NCBI RefSeq assembly: GCF_002099425.1 | Contig: NW_018344037.1 | Coordinates: 5,014,001 to 5,078,000 of the forward strand | Reading direction: 5' to 3' | DNA length: 64,000 bases | DNA from: Phascolarctos cinereus | Lineage: Eukaryota > Chordata > Mammalia > Diprotodontia > Phascolarctidae | Shown here: one piece after another, positions 1 to 11,404 of the stretch | How positions within the stretch are numbered: position 1 is the stretch's first letter | Layout: every line of letters begins with the position of its first letter | The notes under the pieces: generated by a model | Databases searched by the model: none | What the model saw: the letters and a program-made list of their open reading frames with translations, nothing else | What the model was told of the DNA's origin: nothing | Program-made: the position numbers and the translations under genes

Positions 1-1662
1 CCCAAGCCTTCTCATCTTTTAATGTAGAAGTTACTAAACTTTATGTAATCTTTACTGTCGTCCAAGATATTTGAATTGTTTTTGTCTAGATCCTGCAATA
101 TTTTATCCTTGACATGAGAAATCTGGAATTTAGCTATAATGTTCTTGGGAGTTTTCAGTTTGGAATCTCAGGAAGTGATCAGTGGATTCTTTTAATTTCT
201 ATTTTACCATCTGTTTCTAGGATATTGGGTCAGTTTTACTCAATAATTTCTTGAAATAGTATGTCTAAGCATTTTTTTTTCCTGGCTTTCAGGTGCTCCA
301 ATAATTCTTAAATTATCTCTCCTCAATCTATTTTTCAGGTCAGTTATTTTTCCAATGAGATATTTCATATTTTCTTCTATTTTTTCCTTCTTTCAGTTTT
401 GTTTTATTGTTTCTCAGTGTCTCATGAATTCATTAGCTTCCATTTGGCAATTTTCAATTTATAAAGAATTATTTTCTTCAATGAGCTTTTGTAACCCCCC
501 CCACACCTAATTTCACCAATTTTGCTTTTAAAGACATTCTCTACAGTAGATTTTTTGCCTCTTTTATCAATTTGTTGACTCTCTTTTCGTGATTTTCTTG
601 CATCACTCTGAATTCTTTTCCCAATATTTTTTTTTACTTCTCTTAGTCTGTTTTTAGAAACCTTTTTAAACTCTTCCAGGAATTGTTGTTGGATTTCTAT
701 CCAATTCACAATTTTATTCGCGTCTTTGCTTGTAGCTGTTTTGATACCATTATCTTCTTCTGAGTTTGTATATTCATCTTCTGCAGCACCAGAGTACCTT
801 GTTATGGCCAAGTTCTTTTTTTTTTTTTTTGTTAGCTCATTTTTCAAACATATCTTTACTGTTAATTTTATGTCAAAGTTAGGCACTGCTCCTGGAGTTT
901 ATGGGGCACTGTCCCAAGCTTCAGGCGCTTTTTGTTACTTTGTTTTTGTTTGTTTGTTTTGCTGTTGTTGTTTTGTGAACTAGCTCTGGCAATATATAAC
1001 ATTTTAGTGCTTTCAAGGTCATATGATCTAAAGTGAAACATGCCCATTGCTATCATGGCCTGTGTTCTAGTGACCTTGTTCCACCATAGCCACCACTGCT
1101 AGCATATTTCTTGACCCTGAAACTGTGACTAGGTCTCCCACACTCTGACAACAATAAATGCTAGCACTAACCTCTGTTTTGAAATTGAGAGTAGCACTCC
1201 TACTTGCTCTGAGTGACTAAAAGAAACTGTTCTTCACCCCAGAACTGTGACCTGAACCCCTGTACCTTTATGCCACAAGTACCATAACTACTTTTGCCCT
1301 TGTGACTGGGGCCCAGTTATGCATTGCAATAAGCAAATTGTTCTTTTCAATCTCAGTTATTTGACCTCAGTCTTCCCTGTTCAGTCCATGAGCTAAGAGT
1401 TCTTGAAGCTGCTGTTGCTGCCAATGCAGTTTCCCCCAGGCACAGTGTGTATTGCCTGTAATGCACAGCAAACCTTAGTGAGACAGAAATTCCCTGCCAA
1501 ACTCTAAAGTTGTCTGGGGATAAAAAAAAAAAAATTGTTTCACCTAATCTTTTTTTGGTTCTACCCCTTCAGACCACTTGAGGCATTATTTTGGAATTGT
1601 TGAGAGATAAATTTGGGAGAGCTCTACGGAATGCTCCTCTACTCTGTCGTCTTGGCTCTGCC
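1..1662 (-). mobile_element. L1-type LINE: 5'UTR and ORF1, 3' part beyond window
   Basis: Read on the minus strand, the element starts near 1662 with a 5' end resembling the other L1 copies here (gagccaagac, a decayed form of gagccaagatgg). It runs through a 5'UTR to about 890, then through ORF1. A 154-residue open frame (886-422) is lysine/glutamate rich and coiled-coil-like. Downstream of it are broken homologues of the ORF1 core that match the ORF1 of the elements at 35152 and 56212. The window edge cuts it before ORF1 ends, so whether ORF2 exists cannot be seen. L1 ORF1 protein is a trimeric RNA-binding chaperone. This copy has several frame breaks and cannot make it. Confidence 0.8.
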
Positions 1663-1966
1663 TTCTCCTTGTTAATTGATTTTTCATAATTTCCTTCCTC
1701 TCATTTATTTACCCAGATTTTTCTCTGCCACTTTTATTTGATTTGAAAAAAATATTTTTTTCTTTTTTTTGGGGGGGGGTGTTCAAGGAATTCTTGTTGG
1801 GCTTGAGTCCAATTTACATTTTTCTTTGAGGTTTTACTTGTGGCTGTTTTTATTTCATTATATTCTTCTGGTTATTTGTATTACTCTTCACTGTCATCAT
1901 AACAGCATTTTATGCCCAGGTTCTTTGTTATTTTTATTATTTTCTCACATTTCCATATTATTTCTA
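1663..1966 (-). mobile_element. Older L1/HAL1-like element, ORF1 portion (left part of a split copy)
   Basis: This segment aligns on the minus strand with the ORF1 region of the copy at 1-1662 (compare about 560-850). It is more diverged. Its continuation toward the 5'UTR resumes at 6654, after the L1 inserted at 1967-6640. The 13-bp sequence at 1954-1966 is repeated at 6641-6653 with two differences and marks that insertion. A (G)9-10 run near 1771 lies inside it. Confidence 0.7.
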
Positions 1967-4900
1967 TTTTTAATAAATTTATGTATTTATTTTTATTTTT
2001 CAACATTCATTTCCAAAAGATTTTGAGTTCCAAAATTTCTGCCCATCTCTCCCCTTCCTCAATCTCAAGACAGCATGTAAATTGATATAGGCTTAACATA
2101 TGCTTTCATATTAAACCTATTTTCACATTAGTCATGTTGTAAAGAATTAGAGCCAATGGGAAAAAATATGAGAAAGAAAAAACGACAAAAAAAGACAGAG
2201 AGAACAAATAATATGTTTCAAACTGCATTCAGACTCCATAATTCTTTTTCTAGATGTGGATGCATTTTCCATCTTGAGTCTTTTAAAGTTGTCTTAAATC
2301 CTTTCATTGCTAAGAGATAAGTCTATCAAAGATAGGCATTGTATAATGTGGTTGTTAATATGTGCGGTGTCCTCCTGGGTCTGCTCACTTCACTCAGCAT
2401 CAGTCAATATAATCAAATTTTCAATTTTGCATTTTGTAATGCTCTCTATCTCTTGTTTCATCATAAATTCTTCCATTATCCATAAATCTGAGAGTTAAAC
2501 TACTCCTTACTCTCCCAGTTTGCTTCTAGTATCAGCCTTTATACATAAATTGTGTACCCATCTTGATTTTATATTGATATAGGTATAAGATATTGGTCTG
2601 TTCCTAGTTTCTACAATACTATTTTCCAGTTTTCCCGGCAGTTTTTATCAAATGTGAGTTCTTATTCAAGAATAGATTACAATAGTCAATAACTATTGTG
2701 TCTTGTATACCTAACCTTATCCATTGATCCACCACTCTACTTTTTTAGCCACTACCAAGTAGTTTTGATGATTGCTGCTTTATAATACAGTTTTAGATTT
2801 TGTGTGGCTAAGCCACCTTCCCTTGCATTTCTTTTCATTAATCCCTTGATTTTCTGGACCTCTTGTTCTTCCAGATGAATTTGATATTATTTTTTCTAGT
2901 CCTATAAAATAATTTTTGGTAGTTTGGTAAGACACTGATAAGTAAATTAATTTAGGTAGAATTGTCATTTTTATTATATTAGCTCAGCCTACCCATGAAC
3001 AACTGATGTTTTTCCAATTATTTAGAGTTGACTTTATTAGTGTGAAAAGTGTTTTGTAATTGTGTCCATATTGTTCTTAGATTTGTCTTGGCAGGTAGAC
3101 TCCCAAATATTTTATAATGTCTGTACTAACTTTAAATGGAATTTCTCTTTCTCTCTCTTGATGCTGGGCTTTGTCAGTAATAAATAGAAATGTCAATGAT
3201 TTATGTGGGTTTATTACACATCTAGCAACTTTGCTAAAGTTGTTTATTATTTCAAATAGTTTTTTACTTGATTCTCTAAGCATATTATCATGTCATCTGG
3301 AAAAAGTGATAGCTTTATTTCTTCTTTGCCCATTCTAATTCCTCCAATTTCTTTTTCTTCTCATTGCTAAAGCTAATATTTCTAGTACCATACTGAATAA
3401 CAGTGGTGATAATGGACATCCTTGTTTCACCCCTGATCTTATTGGAAATGCTTTTAGCTTATCCCCATTAATATAATGCTTGCTGATGGTTTTACTTATC
3501 ATTTAAAAAAAAAAACATTATATTGATTCCTATGTTCTCTAACTTTTTTTTTAATAGAAATGGGTGTTGTATTTTGTCAAAAGCTTTTTTGCATCTATTG
3601 AAATAATTATATTGTTTCTGTTCATTTTGTTGTTGATATGGACAATTATGCTGATAGACTTTCTAATATTGAACCAACCCTGCATTTGTGGTATAAATCT
3701 TGCTAGGCCATAGTGTACTATTCTTGTAATAAGTTGTTGCAATCTTTTTGCTTATATCTTATTTAAATATTTTGCATCTATATTCATGAGGGAAATTGGT
3801 CTATAATTTTCTTTCTCTATTTTGGCTCTTCCTGGTTTAGGTATAAGTTCCATATTTTTATCATAAAAAGAATTTGGTAGTTCTCCTTTTATTTTCCCAA
3901 ATCATCTATATAGTACTGGAATTAATTCTTCTTTAAATGTTTGATAGAATTCCCTTGTAAATCAATCCAGCACTGGAGATATTGTCCTAGGGAGTTCATT
4001 GATGGATTGTTCAATTTCTTTTTCTGAAATGGGGTTACGTATTTTATTTCCTCTTCTGTTAATCTGAGCAATTTATTTTTTGTAATATTCATTCATTTTA
4101 CTAAGATTGTCAAATATGGTGGCATATAGTTGGGCAAAATAGCCCTTCATTTTTATTTTGACTTTCTCTTCATTGGTGGTGAGTTCACCCTTTTCACTTT
4201 TACAATAGTAATTTGGTTTTATTCTTTTTTTTTTTAAATACAATTAACCAAAGGTTTATCTATTTTATTGTTTTTTTCTTCATAAAACCAGCTCTTAGTT
4301 TCACTTATTAATTCAATAGTTTTCTTGATTTCAATTTTATTAATCTCTCCTTTGGTTTTCAGAATTTCTAATTTGATTCTAGTTAATTCAAACTGGGAAT
4401 TTTAAATTTCTTCTTTTTCTAGCTTTTTTTAGTTGCTTGCCCAATTTATTGATCTCCTATTTCTCTATTTTATTCCTGTAAGCATTTAAATATATAAAAC
4501 TTTCCCTAAACACCACTTTCACTACATCCTATAAATTTTGGTATGTTGTCTCATTATGGTCATTCTCTTGTGTGAAGGTATTGATTTTTTCCATGATTTG
4601 TTATATGACTCACTTATTCTTTAGATTTAGATTATTCAGTTTCCAATTAATTTTTAGTCTATCTCTCCATGGCCTTTTATTACATGTAACTTTTATTGCA
4701 TCATGATCTGAAAAGGATGCATTTCATATTTCTGCCTTTCTGCATTGGATTATAAAGTTTTTATGTCCTAGTACATGGTTAATTTTTGTGTAGGTTTCAT
4801 GTACCCTTGAGAAAAAGGTATATTCCTTTCTAACCTCATTCAGTTTTCTCCAGAGGTCTATTGTATATAACTTTTCTTAAATTCTATTCACCTCCTTAAG

Positions 4901-5207
4901 TTCTTTTTTATCTTGTGGTTAGATTTATGTAGTTCAGAAAGGGGGATGTTGGGGCCTCTCGCTGGTATGGTTTTGCTGTCTACTTCTTCCCGTAACTCCC
5001 TTAACTTCTCCCCTAATAATTTGTATGCTATACCATGTGGCTTCATATATATTTAGTAATGATATCACTTCATTGTCTATGATGCCTTTTAGCAGGATGC
5101 AGTTTCCTTCCTTAACTCTTTTAATTAAATCCATTTTTGCTTTTGCTTTCTCTGAGATCTGGATTGATACTCGTGCTTTTTTATTTCAGCTGAAGTATAA
5201 CATATAA

Positions 5208-5264
5208 CACACACACACACATACACACACACACACACATATATAATGTGTGTGTATATGTATA
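5208..5264. repeat. (CA)n/(TG)n microsatellite
   Basis: An imperfect CA run passes through TATA into TG. It lies inside the endonuclease-encoding part of the L1 at 1967-6640 and arose after insertion or during decay. Confidence 0.9.
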
Positions 5265-6612
5265 TTCTACTTCACTCTTTTACCTTTACTGTGTGTGTTT
5301 CCCTCTGTTTCAAATGTGTTTCTTGTAAACAACATATTGTAGGAGTATAGTTTTTAATCCATTCTGCTATCTGCTTCCATTTTATGGGAGAGTTCATCGC
5401 ATTCACATTAAGAGTTATGATTACTGTCTGTGTCTTTCTCTCCACCCCATTCCCACCATTTATCCTTTCATTTCTCATTTCTCTCTTTCCCTCCTCCCTA
5501 GAGTTTTGTTTTTGCCAATTGCCTCCTTCAATCTTCCCTCCTTCTAACCATCCCCTCTATTTTCTTTCCCCTTTCCTCTCATACTGCCTATAGGGCAAGA
5601 TATATTTCTATACCTGAGTATTTTATTCTTCCTTGAGCCAAATCCAAAGACAATAAGATTCAAAAAAATCCTCATCTCCCTCCCTTCTTTCCCTCTACTG
5701 TAATATGTCTTTGTGTTTCTTCATGTCATATAATTTACCCTTCATGTGATATAAATAATTCCTCATCTCCCATTACAATCCCTTTTTACCACTTAATTAG
5801 GTTTTTTGGCATCTCATCAAAGTCAGTTTATTCCCATACCCTCAGTTTATGTGTATTACTTCTAAATGTACTCATAAGGGTACTGTTCTCAAGAGTTAAA
5901 ATATCCCATGTTTTTCTTTTTTTGCTTTTTCTCACGGTGTTTGCTTTTTTCCTGGTTTTTAAAGTCGATCTCTGCTTCTAGGGCACAGGAGGCATTGTCC
6001 CATGCTTCTGGTGCTAGAGGCTAGGGGCCTGGCTCCTGGCTTTGTGTTCTGTATCTTCAGATGCTGGCAGCTGGAGGCTGTATGGGCCTGGTAGTTTACC
6101 TGGTGCTGAGCTGGAGTTGATGCCCACCCTGGTAGGGTCCTTTTGTGTTTCCCCAGTGTTACTCTTAAGCTTGTGGGGATGGGGGTGGTCCAGCTGCTGC
6201 AGGTGGTCTCCTCACCCAGTGCCATGCTAAAGCATGGGTAGGGTCAGCCTCTGGTGTATGCCTGTCCCCTGGTGCTGGGGTCCTCTGTGCTGGCATCTAC
6301 CAGTTTCCTCGACTGTGCCAAGGTCTGCGGGAGTCCTGGTGTTGCCATTTGTGAGCTCCACCATCTTGGAGCTCTGGATATCCCACTGGTCTGCTGAGGA
6401 GGGGCTTGTCATGATGCCTCCCATCCTTTACTGGTCCCCTTCAGCTACAGTAAGAGGGATCCCTCCCATCAATCTCCCCAGCCTCATGAGCCAAAAGACT
6501 GTTGCATCCCATTTCTCTTCTGACTCCACTGTTCCAGGATTTCTCCTGGGATGGTATTTTCTAGATCCTTCAAGGTCAACAAGGAAGGGTGAGAGTGACC
6601 CACTGCTTACTC

Positions 6613-6622
6613 CACCATCTTG
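6613..6622 (-). promoter_or_regulatory. YY1-like motif at L1 5' end
   Basis: CAAGATGG lies about 20 bp inside the 5' end. The human L1 5'UTR has a YY1 site (CAAGATGGCCG) at the equivalent place that positions transcription initiation. Equivalent motifs occur at 7392-7401 (minus), 35161-35170 and 52508-52516. That this copy binds YY1 is inference. Confidence 0.5.
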
Positions 6623-6653
6623 TCTCCCTGAAATATTCTTCACACTATTTCTA

Positions 6654-7405
6654 GATTTCAAACTTCATGTCAAAGTTGGTATCTGTTCCTGTGTGTGGTT
6701 GATGGGCATTTTCCCAAGCTTCAGGCTTTTCTCAATTACTGTTTTCATAACTAGTTCTGGGAGTTAGAAAATTTTCAGTGCTTGTAACATACTGTGATTT
6801 GGAGATAAGTGTGGTCACCGCTCCCCTTATCTTCACTCTGATGTTTACCCAGGAAGGGCCCTTTATCCCTTTGGATTGCAATTGATACTCTTCTTGAAGG
6901 TGCTTGTTCCCTTGGGATGGGAAATAATGCTATTCCTCAATGTTCCTGATGTCTTTTGACCAAAAGTGTTACTGCTCATTGGGGTTTTAACTCCCTCTTA
7001 ATTGAAAGTGCTCCTCTCTGCCCTTGAAGTATGACTCCCAAATACGTACAGACAACATATTTGCCAAACAGTATCTAGTCCTGCATCCAGTGCATACAGG
7101 AGTCCCTTGTGATCTCTTTCTTACCAGTTGTTAGGTACCATTACTGTCTCTGGTTTGAGAACTCCCAAAGCTGTTGCTTCTTTTGTCACCATCACCTACT
7201 CCCTCAATTGACAATTTATCCATGTGGGCTCCAGGTCAGTCTTAACACATACATGCACACACACACACACCCCTCTCTGAACCTCCTAATTTTGATGCTT
7301 CACCATGACTTTTTGTTGGCTCTACCATTATTATATGAAGTATTATTTTAAAGTTTTTTGGAAGGGAATGTTGGGAGTGTTCATCTCTACTGCCATCTTG
7401 TCCTC
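6654..7405 (-). mobile_element. Older L1/HAL1-like element, 5'UTR portion (right part of split copy)
   Basis: This is the minus-strand 5' end of the element whose ORF1 portion is at 1663-1966. It begins near 7405 with gaggacaagatggc, followed by the A-rich block and the leader seen in the copy at 1-1662. The text at 6660-6760 aligns closely with 870-990. A short CA run at 7255-7270 lies in its leader. Confidence 0.75.
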
Positions 7406-8324
7406 AGAAGTAATTCCAGGGTTATTTTTAAGAAAGCACTTTGCAAACCTTAAGTAACCATAGAAATGAATTATTAAAAATCTACCATTCAAAAAAAAAA
7501 GTTATTTCATTAACCTGATACTTTATTCACACTACACTCCCTTGTCAAAGCCATTTACTCTCTGATTTACTCATCTTTCCTTTGGACCTTGAATTAGAGT
7601 CTTTTGTCAAGACTGGGCCCTACCTTTTGCTCCATTTTTGTATAGGATTATCAGCCCTGCTAATGATCTCACTGTTGGATAGCTTAGTGACTTGTGACTT
7701 CTACCTACCTGATTTAGTGCTGCTCTCCTTCCCCCCCCCACTACCACTGGGACCATCTTTGGGATTCTCTATGGCATCTTAAAACAGACTATGAAGTACT
7801 TCAGAATTCCCAGATTCCTGGGCTCCAAATTTAATTGCTGTCTCTTCCTGCCGCTTACCAGGTCCCTTTCCTGGTATTTTGTATAAACAATGGAGCTCTC
7901 TGACATCCTGGATCTCTCTTCAAATGGGAGAAGGGTGATCCACCCTTATTGTCTAGCAGGCTACAAATATGTCTGGCCTATTGTTACCCATGTAAGGAAA
8001 CTGGATTCATTTCATTCTACTAGTTGTGATTTTATTTCTACATCTTTTTCCTTTTCTGTGAAGGCTCCTGGCTGATTTCTTTTGCTATTCAGGATTAAAA
8101 GATTTTGCCATATTTTCTCATTGAATACATTGATTATTATTCAACCTGATATAAATCTGAGGGTTTGGGTTAGAGTATGTGGCAGCAAGCTATGAGGTTT
8201 TCCTCCTATTCAGATAGCCATCTTTGCTAGTATGGAAAGATTATTTCATGGCTTCAACTACCACTTCCATTCAGTTATCTCCTATAATTGTTTCTCTGAT
8301 TTGACTTCTCTTTTCAAATTCAGG
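7406..8324. other. Unassigned sequence with a CORE-SINE tail scrap
   Basis: About 7425-7480 resembles the 3' part of a CORE-SINE (agcactttgcaaacctta). The rest, including a 66-codon open frame at 7582-7782 with a C9 run, shows nothing I recognise. Confidence 0.4.
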
Positions 8325-8515
8325 CAAGAGTATATGAAAGAGCACTGGGTTTGGAGGGAGAGGACCTGAGTTCAAATCTTTGTTTTGCCAGTTAGTAGAT
8401 AAGTGAACTTTGGCTGGTCGTTTAACAATTAACAATCCATTTCTTTGCTTATAAGATGAGAATATTGGACTAAATGACTTTGGAGGTTTCTTCTATCATA
8501 TCTATAATTCTAGGA
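8325..8515 (+). mobile_element. MIR/CORE-SINE
   Basis: It has the MIR-like order: gagcactgggtttgga, then gacctgagttcaaat (B-box region), then the core, then ggactaaatgactttggaggt. It is a diverged, nearly full-length copy in an otherwise unassigned stretch. Confidence 0.75.
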
Positions 8516-9289
8516 AGTCCTAGTATAGAAACAGGCTAGATTTTTTTCTTTTGTATTTCAAGTGTCTCTCATTACTGCAAATGGATATGAGTATTACATA
8601 TCACTACTCTGGAGGATTGTGGGAGATTGCCTATGAACTAGTAAACATTTTTTATTTAGGAAAAACAAAAGAAAGATCAAACTGATGTAACCATTCCATC
8701 TCTTATAATATTAATTTATTCTTGGATTGTTCCAACTGCTCCGCTCTCTATAACTTTCATTCATTTTTTTTCTTTTCCAAATCTTTTATGAAAGATGATA
8801 AAATGTTCAAAATTTGTCAAATTTGAAGAAGAGCAAACTTTGGCATCTGTTTGTATGTCTGTTATCTGGCTTTTTCTTTGTAGCTACAAAAGGAAATAAT
8901 AATTTGATTAACTTATTGCAAAGTATAATATTAATTCTTCAATACTGTGATCCTTTGATCTAAACCAGGTTTTCTACTTGCATTTCAAATTCAACATGTC
9001 TAAAGCTGTCATCGTTGTGATGTCTCTGCATCTTACTTATATTGCTTCACTGCAGGAACATATTATAGTATCTAATATTGTCCTTCATATTAAATGAAAA
9101 GTCAATTATTCTTTTAACCATATGATCATATGAGTGCGGCTGTGTCTGAAAATATGGATGCACAATCAAAAAGTATATTTTCTGAACTGTTGATATATAG
9201 TTTTTGACAAAAGGTCCAGATTTCCAATTCATCTTACAGATTAATGGTCACACAAACTATTTTACATAAAAAGTACCACCTCCTTTGTC
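8516..9289. other. No feature recognised
   Basis: AT-rich sequence. The short open frames on both strands (up to 61 codons) lack recognisable motifs. Confidence 0.4.
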
Positions 9290-9390
9290 ATCGGTAAGTG
9301 ATGAAAGACAATTGGCTTAATTTTTATTCATCTAGCCTTCCGTATTTGTAAGATGAAGGTGTCAGGCTAGTTGATTTCAATGATTTTTTA
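9290..9390 (+). mobile_element. MIR fragment (3' half)
   Basis: A short match to the MIR segment around the cctcatctgtaaaatgag core followed by the 'ggctagttgattt' equivalent. It is heavily diverged. Confidence 0.4.
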
Positions 9391-10545
9391 ATTCTATTTT
9401 AAATGTTTACTAACATTCCAGAACACATTTTTAGTTACCACCGCAATCTTTTAATAATTTACAATTATGCAACCCTGATTAGACTGCAAACATATGTGAG
9501 GCTAATTAGCTTCTTCTGTGGACCATTTTGCACAATAATAGACAGTTTATTTGATGGTATTTTACATATTTGGCTTAACATACATAGGTAAGCATTTCTG
9601 ACTATTGAGAACTTTACTAATCAGTAGACTGAGAATATCATATCTAGCATGTATAAAGGGCAAGGTGAATATTGCAATAACCTTCAAAAAATGGCCATCA
9701 TTGCTTTTCTACCATGGTAAAGAAAATTCTAGGAAAGCTCAAAGAGCAGGCTAGTCTGTCACATAGAAAAGAAGGTAAAGGGACCTGAAAAATATTTCAT
9801 GTAACTATAAATTAATTATTTTTTTAAAACATTGAAGAAGAGATTCAATGTAAAAAAAGCAAAGCAAAACAAAACAAAAACAAGATGAAGCAGCTGAAGT
9901 GGCGGAGGAGATACATAACCTGTGGCCTGAAAAGGGAAGAATGCTGCAGAGAAAATGATGAAGAAGGACAACTGAGCAACTACCCATAGATGGGGAAGAC
10001 CCTGTAAATTCTAAGGAAGCAAGAGTTTATTATCTAAGAGATAATGATGTTGTTGAACAATTGCCATTAGGATAGTGACAATCCAGGGTCAAAGAAAGAA
10101 AAGGTAAGTAGAGATTCTTGGTTACTCCCTGGTGATGAATACTGTAGAGGATTTTTTTAGACTCAGCATGGACAATATAATGCTCAGCAGCCTTCCTGAA
10201 ATAATTCGTCAACCAAGGAGAATTTTCCAACTCTTTTCCAACTTGCTGATTACCAGCTATCTCTAGTAATTTCACAGGACGAATGAAAATGCCAGTGGAA
10301 ATTTTAAAAAGTGGCTAAGGATAGTGAAACAATGATCAATAAACTAAATACATTGGGAACCCAATAAAACTGATAAATGACATTTACTTTTTTTACTTAC
10401 TAATATAATTGTAAATTTTGTATTTATTTTATTTTTAATTTATGGAATAAAAGAAGCATTTCCATAATCTAGCATACTTAAAAAAAGATGATTCCACATA
10501 AAATGGCAAATCTATTATGTAAAATTTGCTATTCATTTTAAATAT
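9391..10545. other. Unassigned stretch with an unrecognised minus-strand frame at 10275-10030
   Basis: An open minus-strand frame of 81 codons (10275-10030) extends upstream to about 10315. It has ordinary protein-like composition and contains the residues ELENSPWLTNYFRKAAEHYI. I could not place it in a family. It has no poly(A) tail, no target duplication and no neighbouring exon that I can see. It could be chance, a decayed retrocopy or an exon. The rest is AT-rich and featureless. Confidence 0.25.
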
Positions 10546-10549
10546 ATAA

Positions 10550-10920
10550 TAAAGTTATCATATAAATTTTATTTTTTCCATTTTTTCCCTCCCCCACCCT
10601 ACAGATAGCTAGCATTAAACACAAATCTATAGATATAGAAATAGATATAAATATAAGTAGGTATAAATATATGTAAAATCATTCTATACATTCTTCTATT
10701 TAGCAATTCTTTCTCTGGATGCAGTCTTCCTTTATATGACCTTTGTAGTTAATTTGAGCATCCATAATAGTTAAAATAATTTATTTGCTCAAAATTGTTC
10801 TTAAAACAATATTGCAGTTACTGTGTATAACATTCTCTTTTTTTCTGCTCATTTTGCTCCCCATTATTTTGTGCAAGTCTGTTTTTTTTCTAAAATCATC
10901 TACAAATACATTTAAATGGG
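10550..10920 (-). mobile_element. L1 3'UTR fragment
   Basis: On the minus strand it carries the marsupial L1 3'UTR order: a segment matching 'agaaagaactgatg', then the gagcagaa and aacattgt...cagtaac blocks. It is the 3' end only, truncated just before a plus-strand L1 that starts near 10925. Confidence 0.6.
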
Positions 10921-10924
10921 CTAA

Positions 10925-11404
10925 AACTTGAAAAAGAATGGGACACAGAAGTAAATGAACATAGTAATCTAGTACTTGATAAAAGCAAAGGCCCAATCTT
11001 TGGGGACATAACTCACTATTTGACAAAAATTTCTAGAAAAATTGAAAAGCAGTTTAGCAGAAACTAGGTATAGGCAGCATCTTACACAGTATGCCAAGAT
11101 AAGATAAAAGGCAGTACATGAATTAGACATAAAGACTGAATCCAAAAGTAAATGACTGGAGCATGGACTAATTTACCTGTCAAATCCATAGATAAAGGAA
11201 GAATTTATGACCAAAGAGGTTATAGAGAGAATTACAGGATGTCAAATGGATAATTTTGATTACATTATATTAAAGAAAGGTTTTGCACAAACAAAACCAA
11301 TGTAGCCAAGATTAGAAGGAAAGCAGGATTAAAGAAAAAAAAATCACAGTAAGTTTTTTTTTTTCTGATAAAGGGCTCTTTTCTTAAATATATAAAGAAC
11401 CAAG
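10925..11404 (+). mobile_element. L1 ORF2 C-terminal region (left part, split by RTE)
   Basis: It aligns with the ORF2 3' quarter seen at 55440-55690 (for example ggataattttgattacatta). It is 5'-truncated. The copy is interrupted by an RTE fragment, flanked by a 9-bp repeat at 11396-11404 and 12792-12800, and resumes at 12801. Confidence 0.8.

Larger units (their letters stand above)
1967..6640 (-). mobile_element. L1 LINE, 5'UTR to 3' end, lacking most of ORF1
   Basis: The element is bounded by a 13-bp target duplication (1954-1966 and 6641-6653, two mismatches), so both ends are present. On the minus strand it has a 5'UTR (about 6640-5975) with CAAGATGG near its start (6613-6622), an ORF1 tail and ORF1/ORF2 spacer (about 5970-5480), ORF2 (about 5480-2900) and a 3'UTR. 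The ORF2 endonuclease start is clear (5478-5272; residues ICCLQETHLK). The region after the catalytic palm is at 3283-3077. The reverse-transcriptase FADD box reads FPDD near 3296-3307. ORF2 is broken by many stops and frameshifts. About 0.9 kb of ORF1 is missing at the 5'UTR junction near 5970. Confidence 0.9.

Noticed and set aside
6234-6767. 177-codon plus-strand frame, longest in the window
   Set aside because: It is antisense to the GC-richer L1 5'UTR and crosses the L1 insertion boundary at 6640, so it is a shadow.
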